Part shown: positions 11,466 through 23,362 of the stretch, piece by piece | Layout: every line of letters starts with the position of its first letter | How positions within the stretch are numbered: the stretch's first letter is position 1 | NCBI GenBank assembly: GCA_036426205.1 | Contig: CM071579.1 | Span: forward strand, 15,487,812-15,551,811 | Direction: 5' to 3' | DNA from: Ascaphus truei | Lineage: Eukaryota; Chordata; Amphibia; Anura; Ascaphidae | DNA length: 64,000 nt | Made by a program: the position numbers and the translations under genes | Notes under the pieces: model-generated | Databases searched by the model: none | What the model saw: the letters and a program-made list of their open reading frames with translations, nothing else | What the model was told of the DNA's origin: nothing

Positions 11466-11489
11466 AAAACTTTTATACGTTAGGATTGG

Positions 11490-12560
11490 GACGGAGGGCC
11501 CCAGGGATAGGGCATGGACCAGTTGTCATCCCCAGCCTAGAGGACTACTGGGCCGGAGGAGGTACTTGAGGATTGAGTGGATGTCGCTGATGAATGTCAG
11601 CAGCCGGAGAGCAGTCATTGGCAGGTCCCAGGTGGAGCTGGACTGCCTGGGCTGGGTGCTCGGTTCGCAGCCCACAAATCGCAGCTAATTTAGTGGAGGG
11701 GGTGCATATGGTTTCTGTAGTGGATACAGGGGGGAAGGGCTGCACGAGGCAAAGGACGATAGTAGCAGCATTGAGACAAGTTTTGGCTACCTAGAATCGG
11801 AGTCAGTTTGTCAAGTACTCCCCTCCCCCACTCAGATGTTGCAGCAATATCTCAGGAGGTTGGTCTCAGGGGTTGGCCGGTGTTTGGAGTTAAGTGGGTG
11901 CGACATCAGTGGTAGGAGCGACAGCATCGCTGGGGAGGGCATGTTCAAGTGTGGTAGGGTTAGGGTTGCCCCCCCTCCTCCCCGGTGAGGTGGGTGCACG
12001 GTGGTGATAATGCCTGGAGGTGGTGGTAAGGATCGGGTTAGGAAAGTGTCGGATTTGGGTTTTAAGGAGTCACGTTTGTTTGGCGAGTCCCCTGGGTCTT
12101 CATTTATATGCAGTAGTCAAGGACAAGATATGGAAGGATGAGTTTGTGGAACTGGTGACAATCCTCCCAGGGTTTAAGGAGATTATAGGCAAACCAGATA
12201 AGAAGTCTAAGGCTAGGTGTGAGGTGTGGGCTATTAGACAAGTACCAAGAACTTTTAAAAATTAACTGCAGATATTTGCCATTCTGGCAAGAGTGAGAAA
12301 AGAAGCTGCAGAAGTACTCCTCCCTTTTCAAGTATGCAGAAATGGTCAGGGATGTGTAAAAGGTGTATGGGGGTATCGCTTCATGGGGGCATGATGAAGG
12401 GTTCCACCAAAGGATGGTGGTGCAGACTCATATCATGGGGGTGCAAGAATATGCAGCATATGGACCTCTGACTGTCATTAATTATGCCTCAGGGGCCATA
12501 CCCCTTTCAACAGGCAGTCGGCAGCTCTCAGTACATCGGGCTGTTAGCTAGGGGAAGAGC
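11490..12560 (+). pseudogene. DIRS-like retroelement gag-type remnant
   Basis: At about 12120-12200 one frame reads VKDKIWKDEFVELVTILP, and at 12369-12410 another reads VYGGIASWGHDEGFHQRM. The pair KIW..EFV-L and YGG-AW--YDE-FR-R is typical of the first ORF (gag-like) of DIRS/Ngaro-type tyrosine-recombinase retroelements in frogs and fish. The two parts lie in different frames, with stops between them, so the gene is dead. A CKFR-type cysteine stretch near 12600 may be the zinc-knuckle relic. I see no reverse transcriptase or recombinase nearby. The region 11490-12100 is GC-rich and may be the N-terminal part, but I cannot show it. Confidence 0.45.
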
Positions 12561-13985
12561 AGGGTATGATGGCTGTATAATGAAGGCCATTTGGAGTAGG
12601 ATGCAAATTTAGGTGCAGGTGCCTGGTGGTCTGCTTGAGTGAGGATAGGAGGCCACATCATTGTATTAGGTGTCAAGGGATGATCTTTAGGTTTATAGGT
12701 ACTGAAAGGATAAGAGTCACAGGCCAGCCAAAAGAATTGCGTTGTACCATAGGTGCACACCTGGGGAAATAAGAACATAACTTTTAATGGATATAATTAA
12801 AATAAGATGTCAATAATAAATTAAACTGGCGCAGTGTAACACTTGTGCAATTAACTTTAATGAAAATGTCCGAATAAGTTGCAAAACCAGGGTAGAGCAT
12901 AGAGCTCAAATAGTAACTCTTTGTGACTGTATTCATACTGACTGAGGAATCTATATAAGTAAAATTAGCCAGTAGGGTAAATACCCCCAAAAGCCAAAAA
13001 TATCAACAGGGATAGAGGCAGGAATATTGTAGACCAAGTAGGATTGAAGCAACACAGGATAACTTCTATCTAAATATGTCATGAATTAGAGAAGGGTATT
13101 ACTGTATAACCTGTGTGTATAGTCTGGAAGCAGCACTATAAATGGGAAATGCTGTACACCAATGAATAAAAATAAACAAAGATACATCTACCAGTGCTCC
13201 TGGTCCAGGAATCTCTGTGTAATATCCCAATGAATATGGATGAATAGAAGAAGCAGGGCACTGCAGATTTCTATAAAGCTAGTCTGGAAGCAGCAACAGG
13301 GGTAAATAATAGCCAGAGTGGGAATAGCAAGTGAGGACAAATAGTCTCTGGCTAAATAAAGCAGATCGAGCTGCAGTTGCTACCTCACACACTCTGAGAT
13401 TGTGTTATTACAGCAAATAAATCACATTGCTATCTTATCCCTTGTCCTAGCGACACAGCAAACTCATACTGCCTCTCCTGACCCATAATTCAATTTATGG
13501 TTATGACATCAGCGTCATGACGTCCTATGCATTTTGCTCGCATACAGAGCTTCGTCATTGGGGAGTCCCTGGATCTGGAGGTTTGGCATAACTTTCTTGT
13601 CTCATATACTGGAAGGACATATTGGCGGTAGAGGTTAGTGTCTAACTCGGAGCTGGAAATATTCACGGGTGAGGAAGGTGCACGTGGATTAGGCACATAT
13701 TTGGGGAATCATTGCACTGAACGCTGGCAGAAGACTTGGGTGGAGACAGGGTTAGTCAGAAATTGTCAGTTCTGTGGTCTTTGTTTTATTGACATAGTTC
13801 ATTATTTTAATTAAATGTATTTTATAGTCAGTCACTAAGAGTGTGTATGTTTTGTCTTTAGTGTAGGCTGACATTCCCCAGCAGTTTTACGCTATGTTTT
13901 GTCCCTTCTCTGTTTTTCTCGTTTCGTGATCTGAAAGCACTTGTGCTTATCCACTGAAGATCTCAGGACCTATCACCAATGGACA
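12561..13985. other. Intergenic, nothing recognised
   Basis: No conserved frame or repeat seen. One TACTGTA is at 13100. Confidence 0.45.
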
Positions 13986-13989
13986 TTAT

Positions 13990-14715
13990 TTGGCGCCAGG
14001 TTATTTTGTTGTTCATTCTATTAGATATTTAGGGATAACTAAATTAACTATTCATCCCAAGGGCAGTACAAAGGACTCGGGTCCTCCCTTTAGGTTGGAG
14101 GAAAGGATTTTTCACAAGCAACAAAGGAAAGGGTTCTTTACAGTAAGGGCAGTTAAAATGTGGAATTCATTACCCATGGAAACTGTGATGGCAGATACAA
14201 TAGATTTGTTCAAAAAAAGGTTGGACATCTTTTTAGAAAGTAAAGGTATACAGGGATATACCAAATAAGTATACATGGGAAGGATGTTGATCCAGGGATT
14301 AATCCGATTGCCAATTCTTGGAGTCAGGAAGGAATTTATTTTTCCCCTTATGAGATATTATTGGATGAATTTAAACTGGGGGTTTTGTTTGCCTTCCTCT
14401 GGATCAATAAGTAAGTATCGATATAGGATAAGGGAGAAGGAGTGGCTCAGTGTCCTTGGGCAAGTCACTTTATCTCCCTGTGCCTCAGGCAAAAAAAAAC
14501 ATAGATTGTAAGCTCCACGGGGCAGGGACCTGTGCCTGCAAAATGTCTCTGTAAAGCGCTATGTAAAACTAGCAGCGCTATACAAGAACAGGCTATTATT
14601 ATTATTATTATAAAGAATCTGTTGTCTAAATTTAGCATAGGTTGAACTTGATGGACGTATGTTTTTTTTCAACCTCATCTACTGTACTATGTGACTATGT
14701 AACTATGTAACTATA
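13990..14715 (+). mobile_element. 3' end of a CR1-like LINE, interrupted by a SINE
   Basis: The coding part (13990-14268) reads GFFTVRAVKMWNSLPMETV..., ending in DLFKKRLDIFL. The pattern R-V--WN-LP followed by F-RLD is the C-terminal tail of CR1-like LINE ORF2 proteins. The 3' UTR has CAGGAAGGAATTTATTTTTC and GCCTTCCTCTGGATCAATA and ends CAACCTCATCTA...CTATGTAAC. The same UTR is present on the minus strand at 58386-58673, and its last 65 bases at 16736-16802. A MIR-like SINE (14433-14609) is inserted in the UTR, and the sister copy shows the sequence without it. The copy is 5'-truncated and inactive. Confidence 0.7.
14433..14609 (+). mobile_element. MIR-like SINE with L2-type tail
   Basis: It starts GAGAAGGAGTGGCTCAGTG, which looks like a tRNA A-box head, then CTTGGGCAAGTCACTTTATC and CTGTGCCTCAG, the conserved core known from MIR SINEs. 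It continues with GTAAGCTCCACGGGGCAGGG and GTAAAGCGCTATG, then an (ATT)n tail, the 3' end shared with L2 LINEs. Part of the tRNA head, with the B box, seems deleted. Flanking ATAAG (14428-14432) and ATAAAG (14610-14615) are a likely target duplication. Mobilised by L2 in principle; now inert. Confidence 0.75.
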
Positions 14716-15913
14716 GATATGAGGAAACTATCATGCAGACAGTATAAAGACAGGCATACCCTGAAACATAAGATGTCACTTTGAAAAGGCAGGGTACTCA
14801 CTGTCATTCTGCCGATCTAAAAAGCGGCCAATTCATACACAATGTTGCAGATTTGAACTGACCGCTGACAGTGATTATTTCAGTGTAGATATCAGAGTAT
14901 TAGGTGGTAGTTGTACAGATCACATCATTGTAACATTTCCAGGGCACAGATTATCCCCCTCCTGATATTTATGGCAGAGGCTCTTCTCTCTCACTATTAT
15001 AAACAGAATGTTCTACACAAGATAACATTTGCTGGAAATGCTGTATTTACTGCACTCCTGCCTTATCTGTTTTTCTTGTGAGATATTTTCCTTTGAAAGA
15101 AAACCAGCTCACATACTGTACATTTATCATTTCGTAGGTTACTTTCAAGCAAAGTCAACAACTGACAAAAAGTTGTGCGAGAATGTTTGGCTTTGCAGAA
15201 AGTGAATTCTCTTGAGCATCAACTCCTGTGTCCTCCGTGACACAACACCAAATACTAGTGATCAAAAATTCTTCATAGCAGACCTTGCCTCCAGCAATAA
15301 AAATGCAGTCCTTTTAAATGCAGAGTTTTAAACCTCCCTTCTAAAAATTCAATCAATCTCGTAATTTATTAAAAACCTGCAGTCTGCCTAATATCCAGGA
15401 TATATGATTGCCTTTACTGCTGGCTGGGTTTATTGACAAATCATTATTAAACCAAAAACGTTATGGATACAATTACATTCTACAGAGGTACAGTAGTGCT
15501 AAATCCAAAGTAAGTGGATTAAAATTGATTCCACAAGCAGATTAATTTGGATTCACTGCTAGCAATTATAAACATTGGTGAGAGTAGATGTTAGGAACAG
15601 TGAAATTAGAATTTAAGGCTCCTGAGTGGATACACCTTCCATAAATCACCAGGACACTAGTTATTATTGATTTTGTAATGGATGACGCATATTATTTGGA
15701 TGTAGAACATATTAACATAGTAAGCATGTACGCTTGAGATTTCAAAAAAGATATAGTAACATGTATTTAAAATGCAAGTGAAAGAGCTCAGTCCTCAGTA
15801 ACCACAATCTACTGTAACATTAACATAATTTTAGATACTGTATGCTTCATAGGATTTCACATTTTGACCAAAAAGACAAGCACAGTACAAGCAAATATCA
15901 CATATATTATGGT
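14716..15913. other. AT-rich intergenic DNA
   Basis: No gene found. Four TACTGTA/TACAGTA heptamers lie between 15114 and 15842. Confidence 0.5.
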
Positions 15914-15914
15914 A

Positions 15915-15960
<46 letters not shown>

Positions 15961-15995
15961 GAAGAAGAATAACAATAACAATAATAATAATAATA
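15914..15995. repeat. (TAA)n microsatellite
   Basis: Trinucleotide run with AAG/AAC interruptions. It is the tail of the adjoining minus-strand L2 fragment. Confidence 0.95.
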
Positions 15996-16262
15996 ACTTT
16001 ATTTATATAGTGCTTTTTTCCCAATGGGAATCAAAGCACTAACAGTTACAAAAAGGGAAAAAGAAGAAAACATTTAAGGGTATAAAAGAGACCAAACACA
16101 AGGAAAGGTACAATACAGGATGGGACGGTGCTGTAGCTATTAAATGCCGGACAGATTGTGGTTCATTAATTAAATGCCTGGGTAAGCAGGTAGGTCTTGA
16201 GCCTGTTTTGATAGATTCCCAGAGCGGGGGCCTGTCGGGTTGTACAAGGCAGACTATCCCTG
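15996..16262 (-). mobile_element. L2-type LINE 3' end
   Basis: The reverse complement aligns with the plus-strand L2 fragment at 32490-32735. Shared blocks include CTATAGCAACAG-like sequence, GACCTACCTGCTTACCCAGG, TTTAATAGCTACAGCACC and the GCTATATAAATAAAGTTATT end. Only the last codons of the reverse transcriptase protein and the 3' UTR remain. Confidence 0.75.
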
Positions 16263-16735
16263 AGAGTGAGAGCAGCGTGGCTATAGTATGTACACATGTA
16301 GCTAGACTCAGAGTCGGAGTCCCAGCTGTGGCTTACGGAAGTAATGGACCACCCACCGCGATGCCTAGGGGAGCAGTGGCCGTCACTTTCACTGAAGCTG
16401 CGGCTTTCTGCATTTTAAACAGCTGCTACATCTGTAGCTTTTGTTAGGGGACGTTTCCGATCCCTTTATACCATTGCACTGCATTTAAACTACTGTGATA
16501 TTCTTGCCCTGGGGAGCTTACAGTATGAATATTATATGTATACATACATTTTTATTTCAAACTAAAGTGGAAGTGTTTGAGCCTAAATGTAAGGTTACCC
16601 GCACTGCCTGTGAGTGAAGGGATAGGTGCCAGAAAGCGGATATTACTAAGCAAGAGAAAGATCATTCCTATAATCTGCACTTAATATTCCCAAATACTGT
16701 TAAGGCAAGTATAGGATAAAGTATATGGCGTGTAA
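16263..16735. other. Intergenic, nothing recognised
   Basis: GC-richer start and AT-rich end; no supportable feature. Confidence 0.4.
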
Positions 16736-16802
16736 ATTTAACATAGGTTGAACTTAATGGGCAGTTGTCTTTTTTCAACCTCATCTACAATGTAACTATA
16801 TG
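16736..16802 (+). mobile_element. LINE 3' tail (same family as 13990-14715)
   Basis: TTTAACATAGGTTGAACTTA through TTTTTTCAACCTCATCTACA and ATGTAACTATATG matches 14624-14715. It is a very short 5'-truncated insertion. Confidence 0.7.
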
Positions 16803-17559
16803 TAAATAAAACTTCCCTTTTAATGATAATCTTATCAAAGTTGATACATCACATAACTAAAAAAGAGCAGTCCTGATGTATATCAGCAACTCGTGCTTCA
16901 AAAAGAAAGAAAAGAATAGCAGATGTTGATCCATTAACACTGCTGTGATATGAGTAAATAGGCTTGAATAGCTGTAGATGTCTGGACAGTAAAGTATACC
17001 ATTATACTGTATATAGAAATACTTTGTTGAGTATCTAATCTAATGTGTATATCAAACTGGCTTTTACAATAATACACTGTATCGTGTTAATCAGTATCTG
17101 TACATATTGAAGCAATGAAGGAATTGTATGGAAACAACCTGTTTAGTGTGTCAAAATAGATGTGACAATGACATCTATCTCGTGAGAGCCCAGAGCAAGC
17201 TGTTTGAAAGCCGGAATAAAAGTGAAGGTCAAACAGTGCGTCAGTATAATTGATTGTTGACTATAAGCTCAGAAAAGCCTCAACTGTCGCAAATGAGGCA
17301 ATGTGATAATAAAGGTGTTTGTCAAGAGGGGGCAAAAAAGTGTAAAAGAAAAAAAAAGATCTAAATAAAAATGCTGTGTGAAGGGAATGAGATGACTAAT
17401 ACTGTAAATAATCGTGATGATTAAAGCCCGTGGTGAACACATCCACTCTTTCAGACATAACATTAAAAGCTGGTTAGTAGCCTCCAAATTAGTAATATTA
17501 CATGCGTCAGCAGGGTTTTTATTCTGTGATATGTTTAATTAAGCAGTGTAAGAGATGTG
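16803..17559. other. AT-rich intergenic DNA
   Basis: Nothing recognised. Confidence 0.5.
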
Positions 17560-18230
17560 TGCAGAGGTACATGTAATGGAGACCGTGTTGGGTGAAATTA
17601 TATCTTGGCTTTACTGAGCCTGTTCCTTTATCCAGGCAAAACATACAAAAACAACTAAATAACAAACCCCTACCCCTTTGTAAGGGCTAACTTACTTCCC
17701 CAGACCCTATCTGCAGGACTGGAGGGATATTCCCATTACCAGTCTATCACGCCAAAGTCTCAGGAGGTACCTTAAGCAGGTGGCCCTCCATGTCAGTCTC
17801 TGGCAGGTTCCTGGGTCCTCTGTGTCCAGGAAATATAGGTCTCTGGGTGTCTGGGTGTCTTGATTTCAGCACAGTCTTTGTGCTCAAGACAGTGTCTGTG
17901 TGCAGGCTTCTCTGTCAGCCCAAATGTGAGCTAAGGAATCTCTCTCTTGTGTCTCACAAGGCTTTTTACAGAGCTCTAATTAGTCCAGATGGAGACTAGT
18001 TAATTGCGTGGCTGCACGGAGAAGTGAGGGCCACTCCTTCAGTGTAGTCTGTTATTTAATCGTGGACAGGCCCTAAAATCAAGCAGAAGGCCATGACGTA
18101 CAGTGTGCATCTTAATGGCCTTTAGGGTGGCACATTTCATGACTTTTGTAAGTCAGTAGTTCACTAGAGGGGTTAATGAGAGGTTAACCTACGTTAACAC
18201 CGTGTAACGTACTAACAGGTATCTTCAAAA
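17560..18230 (-). repeat. Possible LTR remnant, minus orientation
   Basis: A GC-richer block with a CT/TG-rich centre, lying between two AT-rich regions. Its composition resembles long frog LTRs read backwards. I cannot define its ends or a target duplication, and no coding sequence is adjacent, so this is only a suggestion. Confidence 0.2.
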
Positions 18231-19554
18231 CTCATTAACACAGCATTAAGCCCGGCTTACGTCCGGAAAGGGACTTGCGTAAACTAGAACAGTCGATGGT
18301 GATAATGATATGCAAAAGCGCTGTTCCTCCTGGCAACCCATATCCACGTAAATCATGAACCCCCCCTCCCCCTTGTGTGCTGATGTCAGCATTGTGAGAA
18401 CCATCTATGCCATCTAAAAACATAACATGTGTAACACAATATATTAGTGATATAAAAGGTTAAAAAAATCCCAGGCGAGTTGGTAATGCAACACTAATTA
18501 TATTCACAAGCAACTCTCGATCTACCGGTATATAAACATACTTGTATCCTAGCTGGACTTAAGCTACAGTATATATAAACATTATTACAAAATGAACCCA
18601 ACAGGTCAAAAAGCAGCTTCTCTATAATATAAATATAATTTCTTGACTCAACAAGATATTAGGGTCAATATACATAATCAATACATTCTATAAAGATCTC
18701 TGATTTAGACCTCCAGCATTCATATTTGTCTATAGAATTTAGTGACACCAGTAATTGCAACAATTAAATATATCAGGTAACCCCTTGTAACCGAGCACTA
18801 CGTTGTTCCCTGTCAGTCCATGTATGGTAGCTGGCATCATTGGGCTGTCCATAAAAGGGCCTCGTCGTCATCATGACGTATGGTATACAGGGCTTAGAGC
18901 ATGTTGTATCCAATTATTGGTTTTGACATCAAAGTGAAGGGCTCCTATCAACTACTATATGGAGTCTCCCAATCACATCTCTGGATACAAAGTGTCAGTC
19001 AGTTATAGTTCTTGGCATATTTGGAAAGGCATCTCTCGCTCATCCATACATCAAACAAGCATCAAACATCAAACAAGCATCACTTGTTTCTTATTATCCA
19101 CAACAAACTATTAACTGATTATATTTCAAGCACACTTGGAAGGGTGTTCCGCTCTTAAAGGCATCATAATGTCCAAATTCCTATTTTAATTTGCATAAGC
19201 AGAGTATATCTGGTTTATAAAAGATAACATCGTAGATGACTCAAATATTCACCATTGACTTTGATACCTTGTTCTCCCCAGTTCAATGTCAAGAACAATT
19301 CTTCAAGTGTTGCTATGAAAATCTTTTGTGATATGTTCTATCCTTTTTGCCCTCCTTTTTTGATCCTGTTCCTACTTGTATCTTCATGTAATCTTATGGT
19401 TGATGTGGCATGCTCGTAAATTTTCATTATATCAATGTAGGTTCTTTAAAACTTGCCTTCTTAATGCATTTAAAACTGCTGAGGTGTAGAGAGAATCAAA
19501 TGCTTTTCATAATCTATCATCCCTGCAGACGCACTTACCTGAATGCCCTCCTAC
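18231..19554. other. AT-rich intergenic DNA
   Basis: No gene recognised. A short direct repeat of CATCAAACAAGCATC occurs around 19050-19080. Confidence 0.45.
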
Positions 19555-19765
19555 TGTCTCTGTATGTTCTCCCCACCAATTAGGTTGTAAGCTTCCCGGA
19601 GCAGGGACTCCTCTTCCGAAATGTTACTTTTATGTTTGAAGCACTTATTCCCACGATCTGTTATTTGTATTATTTGTTATTTATATGATTGTCACGTGTA
19701 GTACTAATGTGAAGCGCTATGTACACTAATGGCACTATATAAATAAAAACATACATAAATACAAT
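19555..19765 (+). mobile_element. L2-type LINE 3' tail
   Basis: TTAGGTTGTAAGCTTCCCGG and AGCAGGGACTC, then GTGAAGCGCTATGTACACTA and GGCACTATATAAATAAAAAC, are the conserved 3' UTR of L2-type LINEs. Confidence 0.75.
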
Positions 19766-20422
19766 CTAAAGTATTAATCCTAAACTGAGTGCTAGATTGT
19801 ATTCATTACTTCGAGAAGTCACTTCTTGGATGTGGTCCATTGTGTTGTATCTACTGCAAAAGATCTCTTGTTCTTTAGGCTGGGGCAATGTCCAGGGTCT
19901 GTTACATCCGATTAGTGCGTATCTTTGTAAATATTGTGTAAGGGATCGGGAGTAGACTGATTGGTCTGCAGTTCTTGAGGTCTCTTTTGTCTCCTTTTTA
20001 AAAAAATAAGAATGCCTATGGCATTGCTTCATTGTTCTGGGATTTTCCTGTTCTTCAAGCAACATTTAAAGAGTTTTGAAAGAATCTTCACTATTTCATA
20101 CGAAGCATCATTCAAGATTTAACTTGTAATTCCATCTTCCCCGTTGGCCTTTCCACTCTTCATGGATTTTATTGCTTTTGCCACTTCTTCTGGAAAGACG
20201 CATAGTACATCATTGGTGGTTTATTCTCGCTCTATATCTGTTGATTTATGCTCTGTGTTATTGTTGATCCATCGTGTTGTTAGAGTGTGATGCTTTAGCT
20301 TTTTCCCAATCCTCTTGTTAGCTAGGATATGATCCGTTCATTCTTGATTCCATTGGGTCCACTACCGTACATGTCCATTTTCTGGTTGGATTCTTCATCA
20401 AGTATAAATTCATGGTGTAGAA
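19766..20422 (-). pseudogene. RTE-type LINE reverse transcriptase remnant
   Basis: On the minus strand the frames read AIKSMKSGKANGEDGI (around 20127-20185), then KLFKCCLKNRKIPEQ and, near the left end, YNTMDHIQEVTSRSNEYNLALS. The order GKA-GEDGI, then KIPE-W, then Y-T-DHI is the start of the reverse transcriptase domain of RTE-like non-LTR retrotransposons. Stops and frameshifts separate the pieces, and the YADD catalytic region is missing, cut off near 19766. The matching endonuclease domain is at 21236-21660, on the far side of a hAT insertion. The clade assignment (RTE rather than a neighbour) rests on family memory. Confidence 0.7.
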
Positions 20423-21227
20423 TAGGGGTGGCCAACTTGACTCAGAGTTGGAGCCAGAATGTACCAGTATCATTGTCAAAGGGCCATGTCAGTGTATAGT
20501 ACCATCAGCTTATGTTCTGTCTCAGTCTGTAGTTCAGTCAGGTTATCCTCTGTGTCAGTGTATAGTGCGGAGTGTAACCTGATGGTACTATACACTTATG
20601 CTGACTATGTAGGCAGCGGGTATAACCTGCTGACACTTTTCACATGATCAGAGTACAAGTGGGACAAGGGGATGAAGGAAAAGGGGGTGACACATGGGGA
20701 GGGAAGAAATAGGAGGTGACACATGGGAAGGAAGGAAAGAGGGGGTGACACATACGAGGGGGAAAGAGGGGGTGACAAATGGGAGGGGGAAAGAGGGCAT
20801 ACATGAGGAGGGGAAAAGAGAGGAGTGGTTGGAGTGATGGAGAAGTTGGATTGAAAGGGGGGCAGTTGGAGTGACAGGGGGTAGTGGTGTAAAAGAGGGT
20901 GATGAGGCAGTTGGGATGACAGGGGAAAAAGTGGATGATAGGAGGGAAAGCAGTGTGATACAAGGGGGACAGCGGGATGATTGTCCCTAACTTGCTTTCC
21001 AGTATCCACAGCCAGCACCACATGGAGCTCCCAGTGGGCAGGGTATATTCTCACTGTATCCTGTGCTGATTGGGAGCCCATCAGGGGTCACTGGTCCATA
21101 GAAGCTCAGAAGAGGAGCTGGTTAGGGGGCGCTCTGGCTTCTCTCCCATTTTTATTTTCTTCAGGTGCCGCCCATGAAGCACCGAAGGACCACATGCGGC
21201 CCTCGTGTCAAGGATTGGCCTCCCCTT
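20423..21227. mobile_element. hAT-type non-autonomous transposon inside the RTE LINE
   Basis: An 805-bp element. Left end TAGGGGTGGCCAACTTGACT; the right end is the inverse of AAGGGGAGGCCAATCCTTGA. The 8-bp flanks gtgtagaa (20415-20422) and atgtagaa (21228-21235) match at 7 positions. Such GGGGTGGCCAAC ends are usual in vertebrate hAT elements. No transposase is coded. The middle (20670-20840) is a degenerate purine-rich tandem repeat of GGGGGTGACACATGGGAGG-type units. Confidence 0.8.
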
Positions 21228-21235
21228 ATGTAGAA

Positions 21236-21660
21236 GTTTTCACATACTGCAAATTCTACCAATCTCTTCCCACGTTCATTTCTGCTGCCATAACCATACT
21301 TACCAACCGGTGCTTCATCTTGCTGATAGGCCCCAATCTCTGCATTTAAATCTCCAATAAAGATCTTGGTGACAATTTCCTTTTTTTTTTAAGTTAGTCG
21401 ATTTCATGGTGAATGTCTTCCACTTCATTGTCTGTGTGTCTTGATGTTGGGGCATGCACTTGAATCATTTGAAGCCTGTATCTCCTTGTCAACTGAATCA
21501 TTGACATAATTTCCCTCCCATCTGAATGATGATTCTGGCTGGCTTTCTGATGCACTTTCATACACCCCTATGTTATTTCTCCATTTCTTGTTAACCACAA
21601 AGCCTACTCCACTGATTTTTCCATTTTCTATATCACATACATACATTTATCTATAGATAC
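21236..21660 (-). pseudogene. RTE-type LINE endonuclease remnant
   Basis: The minus strand reads GVGFVVNKKWRNNIGVYES (about 21560-21615), then, after a frameshift, TKIFIGDLNAEIGAYQQDEA, KYGYGSRNERGKRLVEFA and ENFYI (21236-21370). This is the apurinic/apyrimidinic-type endonuclease domain of an RTE-like LINE: GDLNAEIG carries the catalytic Asp/Asn pair. It lies 5' (on the element strand) of the reverse transcriptase piece at 19766-20422, and the two would be contiguous without the hAT insertion. Frameshifts make it non-functional. Confidence 0.75.
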
Positions 21661-23354
21661 ATTTGAGGTTGGCTTGTTTACAAAGTGGATCTTCCAAAAA
21701 AATTAATTAGGTTCACTTGAATACATTTTTGGATAGGCTAAATCAGAGACACTGCTCATATTGGCCTTAATGTGATTGCAGAGGTTCACATTTTCTTAGT
21801 TCATTCGAACGGAAACAATATTTTTGGAGTGCTACAGTCGCTTGACGAAATGTTTGGTAATGTTTGGCCTTGTTTTAACCTTTCTATCTCTCCAGTTCTG
21901 GATATATACTAAATTGAATTTGAAAATATCCTGTTCTCTAACGTCGCTGCGTGAGAACCCCCCTTCTGCCACTCAAAATGACTTCACCTCCGGAGACTTT
22001 AACCCACTCTTAAAGCGCTGATATCTGGAAAAACAAAATGGTGGACGAGCTCGGGAGAGGGCAGTAATTGAGTCAGACAACCATTGAAGCTTTGTCAAGA
22101 ACTGTTCTCTCGTTTATTAAAGGGTTTACAGTCAGTTTATATAGCCATCTTGAACATAGAAAAAACACAGATACGAGTAATTTACTTCCCCTTTAAGTCA
22201 TAGTCTGTCTACCTCAGCAAATGACAGTTAGACAGTTTACGATCTGGGAAGTGGCTTTGGGTACCGAGCTTGGAGGCTGTTAAAGGAAATATTATTCTTC
22301 AGGACAGTAGATTGTGTAAGACATTCTTGTGTAACTCATGTTCGACATGGCTGGGGACAGTTCCTGTTTCTACAGGCCTAAATAAGTCTGAACAAACAGA
22401 GTTCAATTTGGCATTAAGTGGGTGATAGGTCACTTTCTCACATCTGACTTGAGAAGACAATTACGTATGACATTAGGCATTTAGTTAGTTCCTGAAATCT
22501 AAAATGTTAGTACATAATGGTTATAGAGAAATGGTTATATAGCAATCAAAATGGAGTCCCCCCTGATATGCACATTATGAGAATTCAAATTGCACAAAGA
22601 GGTAAAAGTCAAAGTAATAATTATATGACTAGAAAAAAATACAAGGAGGTAAACTGGAATCATTGTTTTCTACCAATATAACAAACTGAAATAAAACACG
22701 TGACAATGCTTCCCTATGAAGCTATCATGTTATACGTGCAAATATTATGCCAATGTCCCTTTAAAGTTGGTCAAATGTCCCACGAATGCTACTCATTTTT
22801 CTTAACTCATTACATAAATAAATGTTTCTACGGTTAGTAATACAACTAACATTATGATTTTAGCTGATGATTGATTTAATTACTTCAATGTTTTCATGTA
22901 TTTCATAGTAAGGAAATTTGAGCACAGTGTGTTTTTAAGGAACATTTTTTTGTAAAGCATTACACAGCAGACATATGTGCTGTGGTTTACCAAAGTCCGT
23001 TTGGGATCAACCAAGTAACCCATAAAGAGATATTTTAGCTATTCAAATGTAAACAATATGCTTGATATTATGTACTGTCACGGCCCCTTTAAACCTCCAA
23101 CATCACCGTATTAATACGGGGATGTTTGTTTTTTCAGTCGAATTTGGCCGCACGCCAGCCGCATCTCCTGTTCAGCGCTAATGGCGCTGAACTTTGAAAG
23201 CGCCCGCGGCGCCGAAACTAAAGAAAAGAAGCCAGCGTCTGCCCGCACTTTTAAAAATCCCGCAGTGGCGGCCGCAGGAGACTAAAGGCAGCTGCCACTG
23301 TACAATGAATAAACTGCATGGTGTCAACAAAAAGGGGCATAAACACATTGTATC
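21661..23354. other. Intergenic, possible old LTR material
   Basis: No definite feature. 22040-22560 is GC-moderate and bounded by AAAATGG sequences, and contains TTTATTAAAGGG, a possible minus-strand poly(A) signal, but no ends can be fixed. 23076 begins TGTCACGGCC, a common LTR start; see rejected items. Confidence 0.3.
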
Positions 23355-23362
23355 CCCTACAT

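Noticed and set aside
11955..11970. TTAGGG repeats (telomere-like)
   Set aside because: Only two units; no interstitial telomeric array.
20605..21081. A 158-codon minus-strand frame rich in Pro/Ser/His
   Set aside because: It comes from the purine-rich tandem repeat inside the hAT element.
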